Origin: Bacilli bacterium | Lineage (GTDB): Bacteria > Bacillota_I > Bacilli_A > RF39 > UBA660 | Length of the DNA stretch: 64,000 bases | NCBI GenBank assembly: GCA_028694645.1 | Contig: JAQVKM010000001.1 | Span: 100,119-164,118 of the forward strand | Direction of reading: 5' to 3' | In this document: positions 46,853 through 54,694 of the stretch, piece by piece | How positions within the stretch are numbered: position 1 is the first letter of the stretch | Layout: every line of letters begins with the position of its first letter | The notes under the pieces: generated by a model | Told to the model about the DNA's origin: nothing | The model's database searches: none | What the model saw: only the letters and a program-made list of their open reading frames with translations | Translations under genes and position numbers: made by a program

Positions 46853-48502
46853 ATGAGTTATTTTAAATTATGTAGTAAAAAGATTGTTGATTTAAAAAAA
46901 ACAGGTTTTACATTAATCGAGTTATTAGCAGTAATAGTAATATTAGCAATAATAGCATTAATTGCAACACCAACGATTTTAGGAGTAATAGAAAAAGCTA
47001 AAAAAGGAGCAGCAGAAGCAAGTGCATTAGGTTATATAGATGCAGTAGAAAAGTTATCATTAACTTCATCTTTAAATGGAGATGATTCATTAAATGAGGG
47101 AACTTATGAAGTACCTACATTAAATTCAAAAGTAGATATAAAAGGAAAAAAACCAACATTAGGTAATGTTACCGTAAATTCTGACGGTGAGGTAACGAGT
47201 GCGACTCTTGCTATAAATGGTTATAAAGTTAGTTATACTGACTCAATAGCAAAAGTAGTGAGTAGTGAAATTACTGACATGACATATACTGAAAATGTAT
47301 TGAAAGGAACAGATCCAGTCCTAGGTACAGGAATGATACCAGTAACAATAGCAAATGATGGAACAGTAACATATGCTGATGTAAATAAAGAATGGTATAA
47401 CTATACAGATAAGAAATGGGCAAACGCAGTAAAATTATCTTCAGGAACATATGCAGTAGGACAAGTTATACCGGAGTCTGCAATACAATCATATTTTGTG
47501 TGGATACCAAGATATAAATATAAAATATTTAATATAGGAAATTATACAAGTGGAATAACAGGAACACCAACTAGTAGTACAAAACAAAGTATAGAAATAG
47601 TATTTGAATCAAAAGATAAAACTGTATCAACAGGAAATACAGTAGGATCATATTTAACTCATCCCGCCTTTACAGCTTTAGATACAAATGGAATCTGGGT
47701 TGGTAAATTTGAAACAGGATATTTAGGTGCAACAACGAAAGAAACAGCTCAAGTAACAAGTTCTGATCAAACTAAAATAATAGTTAAACCTAATGTATTT
47801 AGTTGGAGGAATAATACAATTTATAACATGTTTGTTTCAAGTTATAACTATGATAGAACAAATGATTCTCATATGATGAAAAATACAGAGTGGGGAGCAG
47901 TAGCATATCTTTCACATTCCGTATATGGAATAAATAAAGAAGTAAATATAAATAATAACTCATCATATAAAACAGGGTATAGTGCCTTAACTACAACTAA
48001 TCAAACAACATATCCAGGAACATATGGTGATGGATCAAACTATAATAATGCATATAATACAACAACAGGTTACCTAGCATCAACAACCGGAAATATAACA
48101 GGAATATATGATATGTCTGGTGGAGCTTGGGAATATATGGCTTCATATATGTTTGGACAACTTGGAAGTAGTGGATTTACTGCTGCTAATATTGCAACTT
48201 ATAATTCAAAATATTTTGATATTTATAGTGCTTCAAGTACAATAACAGGTTATAATTACAGAATATTAGGAGATGCGACTGGAGAAATAGGGCCATTTTA
48301 TAGTTATGCAGATGGAGATGGAAGTACAAGATACCATAACAGTTGGTACGCTGACTATTCGTACTTCGTTGAGTCTTCTTACCCTTGGTTCAATCGAGGC
48401 GGTGGTTACTACAGTGGAGTTCTTGCGGGTCAGTTCAATTTCAGTAGGAACACAGGGGCTGTGTACACTAGCGTTGGTTCCCGCCTCGTTCTTGCAGGCT
48501 AA
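46853..48502 (+). CDS. DGR target: prepilin-like N-terminus plus FGE/C-type-lectin-like C-terminal domain
   Basis: KKTGFTLIELLAVIVILAIIALIATP prepilin motif; GIYDMSGGAWEYM; C-terminus is the VR. Confidence 0.9.
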   Translation: MSYFKLCSKKIVDLKKTGFTLIELLAVIVILAIIALIATPTILGVIEKAKKGAAEASALGYIDAVEKLSLTSSLNGDDSLNEGTYEVPTLNSKVDIKGKKPTLGNVTVNSDGEVTSATLAINGYKVSYTDSIAKVVSSEITDMTYTENVLKGTDPVLGTGMIPVTIANDGTVTYADVNKEWYNYTDKKWANAVKLSSGTYAVGQVIPESAIQSYFVWIPRYKYKIFNIGNYTSGITGTPTSSTKQSIEIVFESKDKTVSTGNTVGSYLTHPAFTALDTNGIWVGKFETGYLGATTKETAQVTSSDQTKIIVKPNVFSWRNNTIYNMFVSSYNYDRTNDSHMMKNTEWGAVAYLSHSVYGINKEVNINNNSSYKTGYSALTTTNQTTYPGTYGDGSNYNNAYNTTTGYLASTTGNITGIYDMSGGAWEYMASYMFGQLGSSGFTAANIATYNSKYFDIYSASSTITGYNYRILGDATGEIGPFYSYADGDGSTRYHNSWYADYSYFVESSYPWFNRGGGYYSGVLAGQFNFSRNTGAVYTSVGSRLVLAG

Positions 48503-48506
48503 AATT
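48347..48506 (+). repeat. DGR variable repeat (VR)
   Basis: 160 bp aligned without gaps to TR; 14 of 15 mismatches at TR adenines. Confidence 0.95.
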
Positions 48507-48519
48507 TCGGAAATTTTAG
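48499..48519 (+). promoter_or_regulatory. hairpin at VR 3' end overlapping stop codon (IMH-associated candidate)
   Basis: ctaaaattt-cgg-aaattttag perfect 9-bp stem, absent after TR. Confidence 0.65.
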
Positions 48520-48542
48520 TCTAACCCTTTTTCTTTGAATGG

Positions 48543-48576
48543 AGTATGCCCTGCCCCTTTTTAGGCAGGGCATACT
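48543..48576 (+). terminator. 13-bp GC-rich hairpin between VR and TR
   Basis: agtatgccctgcc-N8-ggcagggcatact; function (terminator or DGR element) undetermined. Confidence 0.55.
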
Positions 48577-48645
48577 AAAAATTATGGCATTTATTTTAAA
48601 TAAATGTAGGCATTAAACTGTTAAAAAACTAACCCTTTAACTCTT

Positions 48646-48805
48646 TACGCTGACAATTCGAACTTCGTTGACTCTTCTAACCCTTGGTTCAATCGAGGCG
48701 GTAATTACAACAATGGAGTTCTTGCAGGTCAGTTCAATTTCAATAGGAACACAGGAGCTGTGAACACTAACATTGGTTCCCGCCTCGTTCTTGCAGACTA
48801 AAATT
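48646..48805 (+). repeat. DGR template repeat (TR)
   Basis: non-coding copy of VR rich in AAC/AAT codons, upstream of msl-avd-RT. Confidence 0.95.
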
Positions 48806-49010
48806 ATAAAGTTATATTCTTCATCAATATATAAGTTTAAGGACTTATAAAAGATGCTTATTTTAGAAGTTTAAGGCCTATCTATTTATTAGATAAAAAT
48901 ATAAATAAAATATTTTGATGAGTAGTAAAATGATGAAAACTAGAATATTTATGCAGTACAACTTTTTTGTTCTGCTTTTTTAGTGTTTTACAGATTTTGG
49001 AGGTATGTTT

Positions 49011-49376
49011 ATGAGTAAAATATACAATGAATATTTAAGATTAAAAGAAATTGATAGTAATAAATTATATTTATTTAAAAGTGGCAAATTTTATATATTT
49101 GTAGGTGATGATTGTGATTTGATAAATGAATGTGTAGTATTAAAGAAAACCCCTTTTTCAAAAGAAACTTTTAAATGTGGGTTCCCAGTTAATTCTTTAG
49201 AACAATATTTGAGAGTTTTTAGTAATCATAAATTAAATATTCAAGTTGTGGAAGAAATAAGTGATATCGATGAACCAAAAATAGTGCTTGATTTTATAAA
49301 GGAAATAGATATAGATAATATTACTCCAATGGAAGCAATAATAACTTTGAAAAAATTAAAGGACTTAGTAAGATGA
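49011..49376 (+). CDS. MutS-like DGR accessory mini-protein
   Basis: LYLFKSGKFYIFVGDDCDLINE...CGFPVNSLEQYLRVFSNHKLNIQVVEE resembles MutS domain I; ends ITPMEAIITLKKLKDLV like the MutS C-terminus. Confidence 0.75.
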   Translation: MSKIYNEYLRLKEIDSNKLYLFKSGKFYIFVGDDCDLINECVVLKKTPFSKETFKCGFPVNSLEQYLRVFSNHKLNIQVVEEISDIDEPKIVLDFIKEIDIDNITPMEAIITLKKLKDLVR

Positions 49377-49738
49377 ATGATAAAAAGAGTGCAGAAGATT
49401 TAATTATATATAAGCAATATTTAATTTTAATATATTATACGGAGATGATAACTGAAAAATTTCCTAAAAGTCAAAAATTGTCATTAGTAACAAATATTAA
49501 AAATAATACATATGATGGTATGAAAAAAATAATACTTGCTTATAAATATTATGAAAAAACTGATAAATTAAAATCACTAAATGAGCTTGATATTAACTTA
49601 AAAATGCTAAAAGTATTAATTAGAATTTCTTATAAACGAAAATATATAAATAGTAAAAATTATGAAGCTTGGAGTAAAAAAATAAATAATATTGGTAATT
49701 TATTAGGTGGCTGGATTGTATCATGTCTAAAACAATAA
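49373..49738 (+). CDS. avd: Avd-like four-helix-bundle DGR accessory protein
   Basis: YYTEMITEKFPKSQKLSLVTNIKNNTYDGMKKIILAYKY; directly upstream of RT. Confidence 0.85.
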   Translation: MNDKKSAEDLIIYKQYLILIYYTEMITEKFPKSQKLSLVTNIKNNTYDGMKKIILAYKYYEKTDKLKSLNELDINLKMLKVLIRISYKRKYINSKNYEAWSKKINNIGNLLGGWIVSCLKQ

Positions 49739-50760
49739 AAAATATGTTCAATAGTAAACTAACTTTTGAAAAACTTTTACAAGCTCATGAAAGAGCTAGC
49801 ATAGGTAAAAAATGTAGAAAAGAAATTATTTTATTTGAAATGGATTTAGAAACTAATATTATAAAAATTCTTAATGATTTAAAAAATAGTAAATATAAAT
49901 TTGGTAATTATAGGGAATTTATAATATATGAACCAAAAGAACGAATAATTAAATCATTACCTTATAAAGATAGAATTGTCCATCAATGGTATATAAGTGA
50001 ATTTGTTAAACCTTTTTTCTATCGGAGATTTATTATTGATTCATATGCATGCATAGATAATAGGGGTACTCATAATGCAGTATGTAAAATTCAAAAATAT
50101 ATGCAAAAAATGAAGAAAAAGTATGATGATTATTATGTTTTAAAATGCGATATTAAGAAATTTTTTTATAGTATTAATAAAGAGATTTTATTTAATATAA
50201 TAAAGGAAAATATCTCAGATAAGAAGTTATTAGAATTAACTAAAAATATATTAAGTACAGAAGATAATAAGGGAATACCAATAGGCAATTATACTAGTCA
50301 ATTTTTTGCTAATATATATTTAAATGAACTTGATCATTATATAAAAGAAGAATTATATGTTAAATATTATATTAGATATATGGATGATTTTATTTTACTA
50401 GTGCCTAATAAGGAAATTGCAAATGAATTAAATACCAAAATAAAGGAATTTGTAGAGATAAAATTAGATTTAGAATTAAATAGAAAAACTAAGTATTTTC
50501 CATCAAAATTTGGTATAGATTTTTGTGGATATAAAATATTTGAAACACATATTTTATTAAGAAAAAGATTTAAGAAGAAGTTTAAAAAAAATATTATTTT
50601 ATGGAATAAACTTTATTATAATAACAAACTAAATTATAATAAAATGAGTATGAGTTTAAATTCATATATAGCTCATTCAAATCACTGTAATAGTTATAAT
50701 TTCAAAAACGAAATATTAAAAAAAATAGAATTTGTAATTGATGATAATTTCAAAATATGA
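49723..50760 (+). CDS. DGR-type reverse transcriptase
   Basis: GIPIGNYTSQFFANIYLNELD (DGR-style GxxxSQ), IRYMDDFILL catalytic box, no maturase domain. Confidence 0.95.
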   Translation: MSKTIKNMFNSKLTFEKLLQAHERASIGKKCRKEIILFEMDLETNIIKILNDLKNSKYKFGNYREFIIYEPKERIIKSLPYKDRIVHQWYISEFVKPFFYRRFIIDSYACIDNRGTHNAVCKIQKYMQKMKKKYDDYYVLKCDIKKFFYSINKEILFNIIKENISDKKLLELTKNILSTEDNKGIPIGNYTSQFFANIYLNELDHYIKEELYVKYYIRYMDDFILLVPNKEIANELNTKIKEFVEIKLDLELNRKTKYFPSKFGIDFCGYKIFETHILLRKRFKKKFKKNIILWNKLYYNNKLNYNKMSMSLNSYIAHSNHCNSYNFKNEILKKIEFVIDDNFKI

Positions 50761-50861
50761 TAACATTATCGTAGTTAGTATTTACTTACTACCTATTTAA
50801 TATTGCCGAAAGTTGTCGTACTGGTAACTCTAACGCACCATATGTAATTAAAAACAGATTT

Positions 50862-50890
50862 TTATAATCTGTTTTTTTAGTAAATAAAAT
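50862..50890 (+). terminator. terminator in duplicated intergenic unit, copy 1
   Basis: aacagatt-tttat-aatctgttttttt. Confidence 0.75.
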
Positions 50891-50970
50891 GTCAAACAAA
50901 ATAAAAAAAGATTTGACTTATAGAATATATCATTCTATAATAAAAACAGAATAGAAGATAGGAGAATTAT

Positions 50971-52098
50971 ATGAAAAAAGGTTTTACATTAATTGAGTTG
51001 TTAGCAGTAATAATAATACTAGCTGTTATAGCTTTAATAGCAACACCAATGATACTTGGAATAATTAAGACAGCAAAAGAAGGTTCAGCAGAGGCTAGTG
51101 CACTAGGATATATAGATTCTCTTGAAAAAAGCATAGTTTTATCAACAATGAGTGGAACAACGATTACAGGTGAATATAATGTATCTGATTTGAGTGATAT
51201 TGTTAAAATGAAGGGTGAGGCCCCAACTAAAGGAAATGTTATCATTGCTTCTAATGGAGAAATAAATAGTGGAACATTTTGTATTAATAATTATAAAGTC
51301 AGCTATGATGGAAGTAAAGCAAATGTTGTAGCAAATAATTGTGATGATATGACTGAAGTAACAACTCCAGAAACACCAGAAATACCAGAAACTCCATCAT
51401 ATGAGATAGGTTCAGCAATATATTTTAACCCAGAAACGGGTCTTACATGTACAGCAGGCGAAGCAGTTAGTATAAATGATACAAAAACAGGATGTATGAA
51501 ATGGCATATACTTAATAATAATGAATCAAATGATACATTTGATTTGATTTTAGATCATAACACAACTGCAAAATTTGCTTGGTATCCAACTGCAGTTAAT
51601 ACAACAGGACCATCAACAACTTTTTTAGAAAGACTTAAAAGTGATACCAGTTCGTGGGCAGGAGTACCTACTAGAACAGATAGTTATAGTTTAAGTAATG
51701 GTAGTTCTACTTATACAATCAATTATAGTACATATAAAGCAAGATTAATAACAGCACAAGAAGTAGCTAAATTAACAGGTAATAGTAGTTTTAATGAAGT
51801 AACTTCTGGAAAGACATCATACTTTTTTCTAAATAATAATACTGCCACACAAACAGCATTTACACCAGGAGCAAGTACTTATGCATGGTTATTTGATTAT
51901 ACCAGTGATTGTACAAGCGCAGGATGTAATACCGCTTATGCTTATACTACCGGATATTGGACAGCAACAGCAACTTTTGGAACTACTGATTATGGCTGGG
52001 GTGTTACTTCTTTAGGTGGTTTAGGAAGTATAAGTGTTAGTTATACTAGTATGTTTGGAATACGTCCAGTTATAACAATACCTAAATCTAGTATCTAA
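50971..52098 (+). CDS. prepilin-like surface protein with C-terminal GIRPVITI domain (paralog 1)
   Basis: MKKGFTLIELLAVIIILAVIALIATP; TTGACT-N17-TATAAT promoter upstream. Confidence 0.85.
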   Translation: MKKGFTLIELLAVIIILAVIALIATPMILGIIKTAKEGSAEASALGYIDSLEKSIVLSTMSGTTITGEYNVSDLSDIVKMKGEAPTKGNVIIASNGEINSGTFCINNYKVSYDGSKANVVANNCDDMTEVTTPETPEIPETPSYEIGSAIYFNPETGLTCTAGEAVSINDTKTGCMKWHILNNNESNDTFDLILDHNTTAKFAWYPTAVNTTGPSTTFLERLKSDTSSWAGVPTRTDSYSLSNGSSTYTINYSTYKARLITAQEVAKLTGNSSFNEVTSGKTSYFFLNNNTATQTAFTPGASTYAWLFDYTSDCTSAGCNTAYAYTTGYWTATATFGTTDYGWGVTSLGGLGSISVSYTSMFGIRPVITIPKSSI

Positions 52099-52304
52099 AT
52101 AAAAACTGAAGATTAATTGAATAAATGATAATTTAATATTATTAAGAGTGTTGTACTGGTAACTCTAACGCTCCATATGTAATTAAAAACAGATTTTTAT
52201 AATCTGTTTTTTTAGTAAATAAAATGTCAAATAAAATAAAAAAAATTTGACTTGCATAATATATCATTCTATAATAAAAATAGAATAGAAAATAGGAGAA
52301 TTAT

Positions 52305-53414
52305 ATGAAAAAAGGATTTACATTAATTGAGTTGTTAGCTGTAATAGTAATACTAGCTATAATAGCTTTAATAGCAACACCAATGATTCTAGGAATTATA
52401 ACGAAAGCTAAAAAAGGAGCAGCAGAAGCTAGTGCATATAATTATATTGAAACTGTAGGAACAAAAACAGTATTTAATGAAATACAAAAAAATCCATCTA
52501 TATTAAAAGGAACATATAATGTAGATGAATTAAAAGATACATATAAAGTAACAATAAAAGGAACATATCCAACATTAGGAACAGTAACAATATCAGAAAA
52601 AGGAAATGTAACAAATGCAACACTATGTATTAATAATTATGAAATAAGTTATGATGGTAAAAAAGCAAATATAGAAGCTGATAATTGTAATAATGTATCT
52701 AATGAAACAATAGTAGTATATGCTAATGGAACAGCCATATATTTTAATCCAGTAACAGGTCTTACATGTACAGCAGGAGAAGCGATAAGTACAACAGGAA
52801 CCAAAACAGGATGTATGAAATGGTATACATTTAATGATAATGAATCTAGTAATACAGTTAATTTGATATTAGATCATAATACAACAGCTACTGTAGCATG
52901 GAATTCTAGTAATAGTAATGTCAGTGGACCGACAAATATATTAACGCAACTTGCATCTGATACTAGTTCATGGGCAGGAGTGCCAACAAGAACAGATAGT
53001 TATAGTGTAAGTAATGGAAAAGCTACTTATACAATAAATTATAATACATATAAGGCTAGATTAATAACAGCATCTGAAATAGCTACAATTACAGGAAATA
53101 GTAGTTTTGTAGAAGCAACAGCATATTATGACGCGTGGTTTTATTTAGACAGTAATAATCAAACACAAACGGCTACAACAACTGGAGCAAGTAATTATGC
53201 CTGGTTATTTGATTATACAGATGACTGTACTAGTTACGGATGTAATATTGCTGATGCCAGTAACGGTGGGTACTGGACATCTACAGCCTTCTCTGGCGAT
53301 ACTTACTATGCTTGGGACGTGAATTGTGGCGGCAACTTGAACTACTGGGGCGTAGACAGTCCATTCAACTACGGCGTGCGCCCAGTTATAACTATCTTAA
53401 AATCTAATCTCTAA
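52305..53414 (+). CDS. prepilin-like surface protein with C-terminal GVRPVITI domain (paralog 2)
   Basis: MKKGFTLIELLAVIVILAIIALIATP; tandem paralog of the preceding gene. Confidence 0.87.
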   Translation: MKKGFTLIELLAVIVILAIIALIATPMILGIITKAKKGAAEASAYNYIETVGTKTVFNEIQKNPSILKGTYNVDELKDTYKVTIKGTYPTLGTVTISEKGNVTNATLCINNYEISYDGKKANIEADNCNNVSNETIVVYANGTAIYFNPVTGLTCTAGEAISTTGTKTGCMKWYTFNDNESSNTVNLILDHNTTATVAWNSSNSNVSGPTNILTQLASDTSSWAGVPTRTDSYSVSNGKATYTINYNTYKARLITASEIATITGNSSFVEATAYYDAWFYLDSNNQTQTATTTGASNYAWLFDYTDDCTSYGCNIADASNGGYWTSTAFSGDTYYAWDVNCGGNLNYWGVDSPFNYGVRPVITILKSNL

Positions 53415-53696
53415 AAAGGGTATAATATATTAAATAAAGATAAGATAATAAAAAGTTATGAAGAAAGAAAACTGGAATCCTAAATGGAGCAAGTGTGGCT
53501 TAGGCATGCTTGTAATAGGAAAAAATGCTATGCTTTTTTCCGTTTTCTTCAAAATTGAGTTAAAAAATTTAGATAATAAGTTTGAAACATATTGATTAAA
53601 TTACTTGAAATTATTAATTGAAGATGTTATTATACTTTTAATGGTAATAATAATTAAAGTTATTTTTAGCTATTATGATTTTAAGGAGATATATTT

Positions 53697-54575
53697 ATGA
53701 ACTATAAACAAATACAAGAAAAAGTAAGTAGTGGTGGAAATAAAGTTAAAATATTTGGTTTTATATTTTTATTAGTAGGTGTATTTATTTTATTTACTAT
53801 TTGCTTTTCAAGTTTAAATTGGAATATGAAGAAAAGCAATTATGAAAAACAATATATAAGTACAAATAATAAATTATTAACTTATGAAAAAGAAAATCAA
53901 ATAATTTATATTGAAAAAATATATAATATTTATAATGAACAAATTAGCTTAAGTCTTCCATCAAATAAGACAGCAATTTCTTATTGTGAAAAGAATGATC
54001 CAACTAAGTGTATATATTTTGATATGAATAATTCTATGGAACAAGCAATATTAGATCCAATTAAATATATATTTGTGTCAATTTTTTTAATATCAATAGG
54101 GGTGTTTTTTATATCAACTGTGAAACATAAAAATAATCCAAACACAACATTAAATCCAATATTTTTGTTTTCATTAATTTTATTTTTGATAGGTATTGCA
54201 ATTTTTATGTATCAAATAAATTTAGCAATAAAATTTTTAAATTTGAAATCACAAAACAATGTTGTTGATGCTAAAATTTATTCTGAGATATATAATATAA
54301 GTAGAAACAATAATATGTATAAACCAGTTGCAGAATATTATGTAAACAATCAAAAGTATATATATGTTAGTTCTTTATATATAAGTGGAACATTATATAA
54401 AGATATGAACAAAAGTATTAAACTGTATTATGATATTGATAATCCAAGTAATGCATTAGAAAATAAAAATCCAATAGATATTCCATTATTTATAATCAGT
54501 TTATTTTTTATTATAATAACCTTCCCAGTTATATTTATGAAAAAACAATTAGAAAAAAAACATAACAAAAATTAA
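53697..54575 (+). CDS. DUF3592-like membrane protein
   Basis: four TM segments, repeated extracytoplasmic modules ending in YYD(I)DNPSNALENKNP. Confidence 0.6.
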   Translation: MNYKQIQEKVSSGGNKVKIFGFIFLLVGVFILFTICFSSLNWNMKKSNYEKQYISTNNKLLTYEKENQIIYIEKIYNIYNEQISLSLPSNKTAISYCEKNDPTKCIYFDMNNSMEQAILDPIKYIFVSIFLISIGVFFISTVKHKNNPNTTLNPIFLFSLILFLIGIAIFMYQINLAIKFLNLKSQNNVVDAKIYSEIYNISRNNNMYKPVAEYYVNNQKYIYVSSLYISGTLYKDMNKSIKLYYDIDNPSNALENKNPIDIPLFIISLFFIIITFPVIFMKKQLEKKHNKN

Positions 54576-54586
54576 TTATATATATG

Positions 54587-54622
54587 AAAGTTCTTAATGA
54601 TTTATATTATAGAACTTTTTTT
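54587..54622 (+). terminator. terminator
   Basis: aaagttct...agaacttttttt. Confidence 0.65.
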
Positions 54623-54694
54623 ATGCATAAAATTAACTTGCATATTTATATAAAGATGTTATAATAATAAACATTATATTTTGAAGGAGATTAT

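Noticed and set aside
48306-48524. 72-aa plus-strand ORF overlapping the VR
   Set aside because: Different frame inside the target gene; the target frame matches VR/TR codon logic and ends at the VR stop codon.
48646-48805. TR as a second partial gene or pseudogene copy of the target
   Set aside because: Homology is confined to the VR segment, no upstream coding continuation, and mismatches are adenine-specific.
49723-50760. Reverse transcriptase as a group II intron or retron RT
   Set aside because: No maturase/HNH domain or intron ends; adjacent TR/VR pair and Avd, plus the GNYTSQ motif, specify a DGR RT.
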